Shown piece after piece: positions 8,067 through 16,055 of a stretch of 64,000 bases of DNA. The notes beneath the pieces are model-generated. The model searched no databases, had not been told where the DNA came from, and was given only the letters and a program-made list of their open reading frames with translations. The position numbers and the translations under genes are program-made. Origin of the DNA: Actinomycetota bacterium (lineage in GTDB: Bacteria; Actinomycetota; Thermoleophilia; Gaiellales; Gaiellaceae); assembly GCA_009702325.1 (NCBI GenBank), contig WLID01000004.1:1-64000 (forward strand), in the 5' to 3' direction. Position 1 is the stretch's first letter. Each line of letters opens with the position of its first letter.

Positions 8067-8097
8067 CCGGCGGAGCCGGAGGCCCTTTGGTGGGCCT
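8067..8097 (-). terminator. Double hairpin after the PNPOx-like gene
   Basis: Two adjacent stems, AGGCCC/GGGCCT (8080-8085 with 8092-8097, touching the stop codon) and CCGGC/GCCGG (8067-8071 with 8075-8079). On the minus strand they follow the gene at 8096-8725. Confidence 0.45.
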
Positions 8098-8725
8098 AGT
8101 AGAGCCCCTCGCGGCGGGCGTAGCGTTCGGCGCGGGCGCGGTCGTACTCGGCGGCGTCGAAGTCTGGGTCGTTGAGTGAGCGCATGATCTCGCCGTTGCT
8201 CGGTAGGTCGGCCGGCGTGATGTGACGCTCGGCGTTCCAGAGATCGGAGCGGACGACGGCTTTTGAGCACTGGGTGTACGCCTCGTCGATCTGCACGAGT
8301 AGGCCGAGGCGTGGTGGCTTCCCCTCCACGGTGCTGTCTGCGAGCAGTGCTTCGTCGTCGGTGATGACGGCGCGTCCGTTGACCCGGAAGGTGTCGCCGA
8401 CGCCCGGGATGAGGAAGAGCAGGGCGATGCGTCCGTCGTGGGTGAGGTTTGAGAGCGTGTCGGCGAGGCGGTTGCCGGGCCGGTCGGGGATCAGCAGGGT
8501 GCGTTCGTCGAGGATGCGGACGAAGCCGGCGGGGTCGCCGCGTGGTGACACGTCGAGGCCGCCGTCGGGTCGCGATGTCGCGACGCAGACGAACGGTGAG
8601 TGTTCGATGAACTGCCGCGTGAGGTTGTTGAGCGCTGTCGCGATCTTCGACTGCACGAGCTCGGTCGGCAGGCCGAGGAGCTCCCGCAGTTCGGCTTCGT
8701 CACGGATCGTCCGCACGCCCTCCAT
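8096..8725 (-). CDS. Pyridoxamine 5'-phosphate oxidase family FMN-binding protein
   Basis: A 209-residue split-barrel flavoprotein resembling the MSMEG_1061 group. The barrel begins around residue 42 (FVCVATSRPDGGLDVSPRGD) and continues through RIALLFLIPGVGDTFRVNG and the substrate-side segment EAYTQCSKAV near residue 157. Such proteins bind FMN (some F420) and act as oxidoreductases of unknown substrate. The ATG at 8725 is preceded by TACTCT at six bases. Confidence 0.85.
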   Translation of the reverse strand: MEGVRTIRDEAELRELLGLPTELVQSKIATALNNLTRQFIEHSPFVCVATSRPDGGLDVSPRGDPAGFVRILDERTLLIPDRPGNRLADTLSNLTHDGRIALLFLIPGVGDTFRVNGRAVITDDEALLADSTVEGKPPRLGLLVQIDEAYTQCSKAVVRSDLWNAERHITPADLPSNGEIMRSLNDPDFDAAEYDRARAERYARREGLY

Positions 8726-8731
8726 CGCCCA

Positions 8732-8737
8732 AGAGTA
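8732..8737 (-). promoter_or_regulatory. TACTCT -10 box, predicted leaderless start at 8725
   Basis: TACTCT on the minus strand, six bases before the ATG. Confidence 0.5.
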
Positions 8738-8780
8738 CGGAGTCCCGAGGGGTCGGTGCCGCCACCCTCCCCCAACCCCA

Positions 8781-8965
8781 GGTGTCAGACACCGAAGTTA
8801 GTCAAGACTAACGCTGTAACAATTCTGGATCATTTGCTTGGCAGGCGGCACCAACAAAGTGTCTCATTCAAGCCATTTCTGCGATTTGGGCGCCCGAACG
8901 TCGCTCCGGCAAAACGCAACAAAGATGTTCCAAAGGACACTTGACAGAAAATGGTGTCTGACACC
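8781..8965. repeat. 185-bp non-coding element bounded by GGTGTC-GACACC palindromes
   Basis: Both ends are 13-base palindromes: GGTGTCAGACACC (8781-8793) and GGTGTCTGACACC (8953-8965). Read inward from each end, GTCAAG follows seven bases later, so the ends are imperfect inverted repeats of about 26 bases. The interior (including a GTTAGTC-AA-GACTAAC palindrome) is much poorer in G+C than its surroundings and has no gene. It looks like a MITE or a REP doublet. Confidence 0.65.
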
Positions 8966-9006
8966 GGGTGTGCGCTGGAGGGCGCGCGAAGCGCTTCTGG
9001 CATCGT

Positions 9007-10212
9007 GTGGTTATCCGCACGCGAACCCACTTCCGCCGGCACACGCGGGCGATCACCCTCGCGACATTCACCGCGGCAGTCGCCCTCGCTACCTCAGGGT
9101 GCGGTGGTTCAAAGCACGCCGCCACAACCTCACCCGCGCCCTCAAATCCGAACCGCGACGCCTGGGGCACCGTGTGGCTCTGCCGTCCCGGCCTCGCCGA
9201 CAACCCCTGTGCCGGAGCGCTCACAACAACCGCGGTCGCCCCAAACGGCACCCGCACCGTCATCCCCGCACGCGCAAACACCAAGGCGGCGATCGACTGC
9301 TTCTACCTCTACCCGACGATCAGCCGCCAACAGACACTCAACGCCAACCTCACCATCGGCCTTGAAGAACGGCTGATCGCAACCGCTCAAGCCGCACCGT
9401 TCTCGCAAACCTGCCGCGTGTTTGCCCCGATGTACCGCCAAGTCACAAACGCCGGCCTCAAACGCAAAGGTGAAGTCCGCGCTCGAGCCGAGCGCATCGC
9501 CTACCGCAGCGCCCTCGACGGGTTCAAGAACTACCTCGCCCACTACAACAACGGCCGCGGCATCGTCCTCATCGGCCACTCCCAGGGCGCCAGCGCCCTC
9601 GTTGGAATCATCCGTGCGACCGTCGACAAGGATCCCGCCCTACGGAAACAGCTCGTCTCGGCGCTCATCCTCGGCGGCAACGTCACCGTGGCGCGCGGCA
9701 AAACGACCGGCGGCGACTTCACAAACGTCCCGCTCTGCACAGCCGCACCCCAAACAGGCTGTGTCATCGCCTACTCGACATACTCCTCCGCCCCGCCCGC
9801 AAACGCGCTGTTTAGCCGACCCGGCTCTGCACTCGACCCGTTCACCCGCAACACCGACGTGAGCAACCTCCAAACAGCGTGTGTCAACCCAGCCGCCCCA
9901 GGCGGCGGCACCACCCCACTCACCGCGGCATTCCCATCGCTCACACTCGGCTACCTCGCCGCCCAGACCCACGTGAAGTTCGCAGTCGCGACACCCTGGG
10001 CCTCGTTCCCAGGTGAGTTCACCGCGACGTGCCGGACGAACGGCTCCGCCTCATGGCTCCAAGTCGCAGCGACGACCCCGCGCGGCCGGAGCCTGCTCAC
10101 GCTCGCGAACGGACTCGGCCCGCAATGGGGGCTCCACCTGCTGGATGTGAACGTCGCGCTCGGCGACCTCGTCACGCTCGTTCGCGCCGAAGCCCGAACG
10201 TACGCGAACTAG
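9007..10212 (+). CDS. DUF3089-type lipoprotein, alpha/beta hydrolase fold
   Basis: A secreted alpha/beta-hydrolase of about 401 residues. A basic N-terminus and hydrophobic stretch lead to a lipobox (ATSGC, cysteine near residue 31), so it is probably lipid-anchored outside the cell. The nucleophile elbow GHSQG has S192; FYLYPTIS near residue 100 is typical of DUF3089. Substrate unknown (lipase/esterase is plausible). The start is uncertain: I use GTG 9007, but GTG 8968 is also in frame. It converges with the cytochrome gene; the stop codons overlap in CTAG. Confidence 0.82.
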   Translation: MVIRTRTHFRRHTRAITLATFTAAVALATSGCGGSKHAATTSPAPSNPNRDAWGTVWLCRPGLADNPCAGALTTTAVAPNGTRTVIPARANTKAAIDCFYLYPTISRQQTLNANLTIGLEERLIATAQAAPFSQTCRVFAPMYRQVTNAGLKRKGEVRARAERIAYRSALDGFKNYLAHYNNGRGIVLIGHSQGASALVGIIRATVDKDPALRKQLVSALILGGNVTVARGKTTGGDFTNVPLCTAAPQTGCVIAYSTYSSAPPANALFSRPGSALDPFTRNTDVSNLQTACVNPAAPGGGTTPLTAAFPSLTLGYLAAQTHVKFAVATPWASFPGEFTATCRTNGSASWLQVAATTPRGRSLLTLANGLGPQWGLHLLDVNVALGDLVTLVRAEARTYAN

Positions 10213-10583
10213 GCGGCGGTAGAGATCGCCACGAAGTTCGAGATCGCCAGGATCTCGGCCTTCGAAAGCATCCCACCGAAGCCCGGCATCACACCGTCAC
10301 CGTTCGTGACGAGATACACAACCGTCTTCGAGGTCTCGGTCTCGTAGTTCAGATTCGGACCGACATGACCCTTGGTGCCGGCGGCAGCGAGCCGATGGCA
10401 GGCACCACAATGCTTCTGGAACAGCTTCTTTCCGTCGGGCACCGGAACAGCCTTCGTCGTTGTTGTCGCCTTCGTGGTGGTTGTCGGCGTTGCCGCCAGC
10501 GTCACACCTGAAAGAACGAGAGCAGTCGCGAACGCTGCGGCAACCGCGGGGCGGAAACGAGGATGTCGGCGGGTGATCGGCAT
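10209..10583 (-). CDS. Small secreted c-type cytochrome
   Basis: A 124-residue monohaem cytochrome c. A signal peptide (about 1-31) and a Thr-rich linker precede the haem site C59-G-A-C62-H63; M99 in GVMPGF is the likely sixth ligand. Presumably an electron carrier on the outer face of the membrane. It could be matured by the CcdA/CcmH/TlpA proteins encoded at 57-59 kb (inference). ATG at 10583; no clear ribosome site. Confidence 0.88.
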   Translation of the reverse strand: MPITRRHPRFRPAVAAAFATALVLSGVTLAATPTTTTKATTTTKAVPVPDGKKLFQKHCGACHRLAAAGTKGHVGPNLNYETETSKTVVYLVTNGDGVMPGFGGMLSKAEILAISNFVAISTAA

Positions 10584-10688
10584 CAGTGCGTCCGTGAGAC
10601 CCGAGCACGGGCCGTCGAAACGTACGGTAGCGACGTGTTGTGAAGATTGAGCTAACAACCGTCGCTTCGCGTTCAGACCTCCCCACGC

Positions 10689-10694
10689 TATCGT
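10689..10694 (+). promoter_or_regulatory. TATCGT -10 box, predicted leaderless start at 10701
   Basis: TATCGT on the plus strand, six bases (CAGGTC) before the ATG. Confidence 0.5.
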
Positions 10695-10700
10695 CAGGTC

Positions 10701-11024
10701 ATGTCCGTTCGTGTTCTCGCCGCCTCGGTCGTCACGCTCCTCACGGTTGGCGTCCTGACATCGGGTGCGGCGGCGAGTCATGCGATCCGTAACGACCCGC
10801 GCGGAAAGTTGGCGATTCTTCCCGCCTTGAAGCAGGACGAGAAGACGAACAAGTCGTGCCAGAAGAAGCCGGAGAGCGCTGCCGAGAAGAAGCTGCTTGG
10901 CAAGGGTGCGAACACGGTCGAGAAGCGCAACACGAGCGTTGCGTGCGAGCAGCCGCCGAAGTCGGAGCTGAACCTCGGTTCTCTCAGCAAGATCGCCTCG
11001 GCGACCTCCGCGATCCTCGGCTAG
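10701..11024 (+). CDS. Hypothetical secreted protein, Lys/Glu-rich
   Basis: A 107-residue protein with a signal peptide (residues 1-25, ending TSGAAA) and a charged mature part with two cysteines (about residues 52 and 82) that could form a disulphide. No family recognised. The ATG is supported by TATCGT six bases upstream. It converges with the G1 peptidase gene, four bases away. Confidence 0.72.
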   Translation: MSVRVLAASVVTLLTVGVLTSGAAASHAIRNDPRGKLAILPALKQDEKTNKSCQKKPESAAEKKLLGKGANTVEKRNTSVACEQPPKSELNLGSLSKIASATSAILG

Positions 11025-11028
11025 ACGC

Positions 11029-11931
11029 TTACGCGCCTGGCGTGGAGGTGTAGGTGGTGGTGAAGCCGCGACCGTCGGTCGTTGGTGCGGTCACGTTGGC
11101 GCCGCCCGCTCCCTGACCGGTCGTCGAATCGACGTTCCCGAAGAACCTGCGCGACTGGGGGATCAGCGTGATCGGTGTTGTTGTCCAGCCGACGTTCGTT
11201 GTGAGCGTCCCACCCTGGCCGTTCGCGAGCGCTGCGAGCCTGCTGAACGTGACGTTTGTGAAGTTCGCAAGCGTGAGTTGGCGGCAGAAGTTGTTTGACG
11301 AGCACGCTGACGGCGCTTCGACGATCCATTCGGCCGAGGTGTAGTCGAGGCTCGTTGCGACAAGCCGCTTGGTGAACGTCACGTTGCGGGTTCGATCCTT
11401 GATCTGAACGAGGACGTTCGCCCCGTTTGCAACCACGGAGGTTGTGATCACGTCGCCCGGGTTGATTCGTAGCGGCACGGTGACGGAGTTGGCGGGGACG
11501 AGTTCGTACCAGGCGTAGTAGGACGGTGTGCCGTTGGCGTCGCAGTCCGCCGCGGTGCCGGCCTGTTCGAGCGCGTTCGAGTTCGTGAAGTACCCGCCAA
11601 GGCCGACCCAAACGGCAGAGGCCGTCGTCGATCCCGGCACGCACGTGACACTTGGCGCGATCCAGGTGCCGGTGGCATCGGTGTACGGCCCGCCATTTGG
11701 GGTGTTTGTCACGTTGACGCCGGGGATCGTGACGGCATATCCCGACCAGTTCGTGCTCGTGTCTTTGGTGGCAAACGTGTGCCGCACCATGTTCCGATGG
11801 TTCGCAGCGGATGTGGCCGACTGGCCAGCGAGAATGGCGACCACTGCACCGGCGAGCGCCATCAAGGCGAGCGAAATGCGAATGCTGGGGGCGCGCGGCG
11901 CGACTCGGGATGTCTGAACGTCAGCCTGCAT
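11029..11931 (-). CDS. Secreted G1-family (glutamic) endopeptidase-like protein
   Basis: A 300-residue exported protein with a signal/anchor at residues 18-42. The mature part has the eqolisin pattern: NWSGYAV, TWIAPSV, WVGLGGY, LEQAGT (candidate catalytic Gln), YAWYELVP and SAEWIVEAP (candidate catalytic Glu). This family cleaves proteins with a Gln/Glu dyad, typically at acid pH. ATG at 11931; upstream frames overlap tatA on the same strand and are not used. Several cysteines may form disulphides. Confidence 0.82.
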   Translation of the reverse strand: MQADVQTSRVAPRAPSIRISLALMALAGAVVAILAGQSATSAANHRNMVRHTFATKDTSTNWSGYAVTIPGVNVTNTPNGGPYTDATGTWIAPSVTCVPGSTTASAVWVGLGGYFTNSNALEQAGTAADCDANGTPSYYAWYELVPANSVTVPLRINPGDVITTSVVANGANVLVQIKDRTRNVTFTKRLVATSLDYTSAEWIVEAPSACSSNNFCRQLTLANFTNVTFSRLAALANGQGGTLTTNVGWTTTPITLIPQSRRFFGNVDSTTGQGAGGANVTAPTTDGRGFTTTYTSTPGA

Positions 11932-11998
11932 GTTCAGCAAGAGAAGCACACGAAGGTAAGTCGGGCCTAAAAAGCGTGTAAAGCGTGTGCGCGAGAGG

Positions 11999-12439
11999 TT
12001 AAGCCGCGTCGTCAGCGCCGGCTGGCGCTGCGGGTGCGGCAGGCGCTGCGGGTGCCTCTTCGGCAACGGGAGCGGCAACCGGGGGTGCGGCGGGTGCCGC
12101 GGGCGGCGGTGCGACCGGCGGTGTTGGTGCCGGCTGAACGGCTGTTGCGGCGGGTGCGCCGACGGGGCCGGGAAGTCCGCCTGTGCCGGTTGCCTCTTCG
12201 GCGGACTTGGCGGGCGTGCCGAGAATCTGACCTGCAACGTAGTTTGTGGGGCTCAGGCTGCGGATCTCGTTCACCGTGTCGAGCGTTGAGCGAACATCGC
12301 CCATGCCGCCGACGGCGTCCTTGAACTCCTTCATTCCCGAGCCGGCCTTGCGGGCCATCTCAGGCAGCTTGTCGGCACCGAACAGCAGCACCGCAAGAAC
12401 AAGGAGGAGGATGATCTCCATTGGGCCGATTGATCCCAC
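11999..12439 (-). CDS. tatA: Twin-arginine translocase subunit TatA/B-like
   Basis: A 146-residue Tat component. It has a short periplasmic N-terminus, one transmembrane helix (about 7-21, MEIILLLVLAVLLFG), the FG hinge, and an amphipathic helix (KLPEMARKAGSGMKEFKDA). A long Ala/Pro-rich tail follows from about residue 85. The GTG at 12439 is preferred: it keeps the family GSIGPME N-terminus and has TACAGT six bases upstream. tatB/tatC are not in the window. Confidence 0.88.
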   Translation of the reverse strand: MGSIGPMEIILLLVLAVLLFGADKLPEMARKAGSGMKEFKDAVGGMGDVRSTLDTVNEIRSLSPTNYVAGQILGTPAKSAEEATGTGGLPGPVGAPAATAVQPAPTPPVAPPPAAPAAPPVAAPVAEEAPAAPAAPAAPAGADDAA

Positions 12440-12445
12440 AGGGGC

Positions 12446-12451
12446 ACTGTA
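12446..12451 (-). promoter_or_regulatory. TACAGT -10 box, predicted leaderless start of tatA
   Basis: TACAGT on the minus strand, six bases before the GTG at 12439. Confidence 0.5.
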
Positions 12452-12487
12452 TCCCGTTTGCCGGTCTGCGGGGTATTTCCCAGCCCG

Positions 12488-13585
12488 TCAGCTGGAGGGG
12501 CGCCAGGCCGCACCGGCTGCGAGTCGTTCTGGGGGCGTTGGGTGCGTGAAGAGCAGCCGGTAGAGCCACCGAGGCGGGTTCAGGTCGGAGAGGTTCGCTT
12601 CCGCAAGCCGCATGTGTGCTGTGCGGAACACGTCGGGGCGTCCGGTGAGATCGAGCGACGCACGGTCTGCTTCTCGCTCCCATTGGCGCGAAAGTGCGGT
12701 CTGCCACGGCAGTGCCACGAGTTCAAGCGCGAAACCAAGCAGCATGATCACCGGCACCGATGCGGGATCCCCCGGGTTGTCAACCGCCACCCAGATCACC
12801 AGCGTCGTCAGTGCTGCCCCTGCTGCAGCAAGCGCGGTGCCCTTTGCGACGTGGCGGGCGCGACGATGGCCGAGTTCGTTTGCAACGACCAACTCGACCT
12901 CTGCAGCGTCGGCTTTTGCCAGCAGCGTGTCGTACAGAACGAGGCGTCGTGTGGGGCCTACGCCCGATACGTAGGCATTGACCTTTCCCGACCGTTTGCT
13001 GGCGTCGGCAACAAGCACGTTCGAAATCGGTGTTCCTGTTCGCTCGGCGAGGCTTCGGAGCCGGTTAGCGAGCTCGGAGTCGGCGAGCGGCGTGAATCGG
13101 TTGAACAGCGGCTCCATCACCAGCGGCGCGAGGACACCGAAGACCACGACCAGCGTCGCCGCACCGGGGGCCGCGACTGCCACCCACCACCTCGGCGACC
13201 AGTGCACAAGGGCCGCGAGAGCCCAAATCGGGACGGCCGAGAAGGCTGCGCTCAGTAAGAAGTTCCTAAGAAAGTCGACGCCCCATGCCCAGCGCGACTG
13301 CGCCGAAAAGCCCCATACGTGCTCCCGGCGGAAGCCGATGTCGTAAGCAAGCGGCAGACGCGCGATCGAGATCACGGCAACGAGCGAGATCGGTAAAACC
13401 CCGCAACCAAGCCACCAGGCGCCGATTCTTGGGTGCACCCACATGGCTGCGGCGGCGAGCACGCCGAGGCTAATCACGGTGTCGGCAAGGAGCGCGATGT
13501 AGCGAGGGCGGTGATACCGCGAAGCGCGCTCAATTGCCTCGCTCGTGAACGCCGGGTCGTTAGGGGGTAGCAGGTGACCGGACAC
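12488..13585 (-). CDS. M48-family membrane protein with altered zinc motif (NELGH)
   Basis: A 365-residue Ste24/HtpX-like integral membrane protein with about five hydrophobic segments before and after the catalytic region. The zinc motif HExxH reads N236-E-L-G-H240, so the first histidine ligand is Asn (codon AAC at 12880-12878); the third-ligand region EREADRA is intact. It may be inactive, may bind metal differently, or the base may be an error. I place the start at GTG 13585 because TACATT lies six bases before it; a GTG at 13603 would leave only two bases to the divergent protease gene. Confidence 0.85.
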   Translation of the reverse strand: MSGHLLPPNDPAFTSEAIERASRYHRPRYIALLADTVISLGVLAAAAMWVHPRIGAWWLGCGVLPISLVAVISIARLPLAYDIGFRREHVWGFSAQSRWAWGVDFLRNFLLSAAFSAVPIWALAALVHWSPRWWVAVAAPGAATLVVVFGVLAPLVMEPLFNRFTPLADSELANRLRSLAERTGTPISNVLVADASKRSGKVNAYVSGVGPTRRLVLYDTLLAKADAAEVELVVANELGHRRARHVAKGTALAAAGAALTTLVIWVAVDNPGDPASVPVIMLLGFALELVALPWQTALSRQWEREADRASLDLTGRPDVFRTAHMRLAEANLSDLNPPRWLYRLLFTHPTPPERLAAGAAWRPSS

Positions 13586-13590
13586 CGGGC

Positions 13591-13597
13591 TAATGTA
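13591..13597. promoter_or_regulatory. Shared bidirectional -10 region of two membrane protease genes
   Basis: The seven bases TAATGTA read TAATGT on the plus strand (nine bases before ATG 13606) and TACATT on the minus strand (six bases before GTG 13585). One AT-rich core therefore seems to start both divergent transcripts. Confidence 0.55.
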
Positions 13598-13605
13598 GGA
13601 CACCT

Positions 13606-16044
13606 ATGGCGATGGAGACCCCCGTTCCGCACACATCTTCGATTGTTGGCGGCCAAATTGCACTGTCGCGCGACTGGCGCCGACTCATCCGTTTTGCGAC
13701 GTTCATCGCGGTGCTCACAAGCCCGTCGGTGTTCGTTTGGTACCACCACAATCACCACTGGTCGATCCCGAAAACAGTCTTTGTGACGTTCCTGACGGTG
13801 CTCGCGTTCCGCGGCGCTGTCGAGTTGATCGTCCGTCGTTACATTCCGTGGCCGAGCCTCTTCGGTAGCGAGGACAAGCGCCTCCACGAGGAAGATGTCG
13901 TCAACCGTCGCCGTGCTTGGACGTGGCGTTTCTGGTTCAAGATCACGGTCATCCTTGGCGTTTTCAACGGTCTGCTCTGGTACTTCCGGGGCGGCTCGTA
14001 CTTCGGCACGGTCACGTGGCTCTTCGGGAAGATGGGCCATGTCTTTTCGAGCACCGCTTTCTGGCTGCAGCTCGCGACAATCGGCTTCCTGTTCCTCGCG
14101 AACTTCCTGATCTTCATGGGCCCGCTTGTGCTGATGGGCTACTCGCAGATCAAGGGTTTCGAGCCGGGCGACGCAGACTGGGGTGTCAAGCTCGATGACG
14201 TCCGCGGCCAGGCTGAGGCGAAGGAAGACATTCGCCGGGTCGTCTCGCTGTGGCAGTCGGGTGAGATCTTCGAAGGCGCCGGCGGTAAGCGCGAACGTGG
14301 TCTGCTCTTTGTCGGTGCCCCTGGTACCGGTAAGACGATGCTCGCGAAGGCGATCGCGACAGGCTTCAACAGCCCGTTTGTGACGATCCCGGGTTCGGGC
14401 TTCGCTGCAACCTTTATCGGTATCGACGCGGTCATCGTTCGCCTGCTCGCTGCCAAGGCTCGTCGCCTTGCGCGCAAGTGGGGCGGCCAGTGCATCGTGT
14501 TCATCGACGAAATCGACGCTGTCGGCATGCGCCGCAACGCTCTCGTCAACAACATTGAGCCGAATGTCGGCCCGCCGCAGCAGGAGTTCTTCGGCCCGTG
14601 GGGCTCGATCAACGAGAGTGGCGACCTCATCCGCGAATCAGCTGAGTGGCGCGAGTGGATCTTCCGGCAGCGCGCTGGTGCACCGGCCGATCGCTACCCC
14701 GCATTCGTTCGCCGTGGCGCCCAGATCGTCAATCAGGGTCTCTTCCCCGGAATGATGGGTGGCGGTGGCGGTCTTGCGCTCAACCAGCTGCTGATCGTGA
14801 TGGACGGCATCGGGAACCCGCCATTCCTGAAGCGCCTCTTCAGCAACCGTATTAACACGGTGCTCGACGCCTGCTTCATTTTCCCGCGCCGCGTCGGCCG
14901 TGTGAGCCTGCGGATTCCGCGGCCGAAGGCGACTGCATCGCAGATCTACTTCATTGGTGCGACGAACGTGCCGCTTGATGCACTCGATCCGGCCCTCACC
15001 CGCCCGGGCCGCATGGGTCGCCACATCCAGTTCCGCACGCCGACGAAGGAAGACCGCAAGGACATCTTCGACTTGTACCTCGGCAAGGTTTCGCATGATC
15101 CTGAGCTCGACACGCCTGAGCGGCGCGACGAGATCGCCCGCATCACGAATGGCTACTCGCCGGCGATGATCGATCAGATCTGCTCGATGGCGCTCACCAA
15201 GGCGCACCATGAAGGACGTCCGGGATTTGGCTGGGACGACCTGATGGAGTCAATGACGGTGATCGAGGCCGGTACTGCCATCGGCTTCGAGTACACACCG
15301 GATGAGGCCAAGTCGACCGCTATCCACGAGGCTGGGCACGCGGTTGCCGCCCACATCTACCACAAGGATGTCGAGTCGAGCCGCCTGTCCATCCGCCGCC
15401 GCGGCCGCTCGGGTGGTCACCACCAGACCTTCGAGAAGGAAGAACGGTTCCTGCGTTTCCAGAGCGAGCTGCGCGCCGACTTGATCCACACGCTTGGCGC
15501 GATGGCTGCTGAGATCGTCTTCTACGGCGAGAACACGCAGGGTGTCGGTGGCGACCTGCAGTCCGCCAGCCGCCAGGTTGCGAACATGGTCGGCGGTGCC
15601 GGCATGGCGCCGCTGCCGATCGACCTCAAGGGCAAGACGTTCCCGAACGAGGACGAGGACAAGAGCAAGCAGCGTGTGCGTCGTCGCTTTGAAGACATTG
15701 GTATGCGCCTTGTGAGCTGGGGTGCCACACTCCCGCCGGGGCAGCGCAAGAACGCGTATGCCGCCCAGATTCTTGGCGAGGCGTTCACGACCGTGTACAA
15801 CGCCATTCTCGTCAACAAGGATGCCGTCGACTTCGTCGCCGAAACGGTGATGGAGCGGCAGGAGATCTTCGGTGACGAACTCGTTCGGTTGCTCGACAGC
15901 CAGAATCTGGTCAAGCCCGAGATCGACTGGACCGACGAGGCAAGCTGGCCTGTGTTTGACTGGTCACCCGACCCGCGTGAGCGCGGCGGTCGTGACCGCG
16001 ATGATCTCGACGGGCCGCCTTCCGACATGCCTTCCATCAACTAA
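13606..16044 (+). CDS. Divergent FtsH-like membrane AAA+ metalloprotease
   Basis: An 812-residue protein. About four membrane segments fall in residues 25-185, then an AAA+ domain: Walker A GAPGTGKT (237-244), Walker B IVFIDE (297-302), pore loop FIG, and the second region of homology from ATN (452-454) to RPGR. A zinc protease domain follows with H574-E-A-G-H578 and third ligand D650 (GGDLQSAS). Between Walker B and ATN there are about 146 residues, roughly 100 more than in FtsH, including Trp/Arg-rich and Gly-rich segments. It should be an ATP-dependent membrane protease. It is followed after 11 bases by a membrane-anchored protein, likely in the same operon. AGGA precedes the ATG. Confidence 0.88.
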   Translation: MAMETPVPHTSSIVGGQIALSRDWRRLIRFATFIAVLTSPSVFVWYHHNHHWSIPKTVFVTFLTVLAFRGAVELIVRRYIPWPSLFGSEDKRLHEEDVVNRRRAWTWRFWFKITVILGVFNGLLWYFRGGSYFGTVTWLFGKMGHVFSSTAFWLQLATIGFLFLANFLIFMGPLVLMGYSQIKGFEPGDADWGVKLDDVRGQAEAKEDIRRVVSLWQSGEIFEGAGGKRERGLLFVGAPGTGKTMLAKAIATGFNSPFVTIPGSGFAATFIGIDAVIVRLLAAKARRLARKWGGQCIVFIDEIDAVGMRRNALVNNIEPNVGPPQQEFFGPWGSINESGDLIRESAEWREWIFRQRAGAPADRYPAFVRRGAQIVNQGLFPGMMGGGGGLALNQLLIVMDGIGNPPFLKRLFSNRINTVLDACFIFPRRVGRVSLRIPRPKATASQIYFIGATNVPLDALDPALTRPGRMGRHIQFRTPTKEDRKDIFDLYLGKVSHDPELDTPERRDEIARITNGYSPAMIDQICSMALTKAHHEGRPGFGWDDLMESMTVIEAGTAIGFEYTPDEAKSTAIHEAGHAVAAHIYHKDVESSRLSIRRRGRSGGHHQTFEKEERFLRFQSELRADLIHTLGAMAAEIVFYGENTQGVGGDLQSASRQVANMVGGAGMAPLPIDLKGKTFPNEDEDKSKQRVRRRFEDIGMRLVSWGATLPPGQRKNAYAAQILGEAFTTVYNAILVNKDAVDFVAETVMERQEIFGDELVRLLDSQNLVKPEIDWTDEASWPVFDWSPDPRERGGRDRDDLDGPPSDMPSIN

Positions 16045-16055
16045 GCGAGCGTCTA

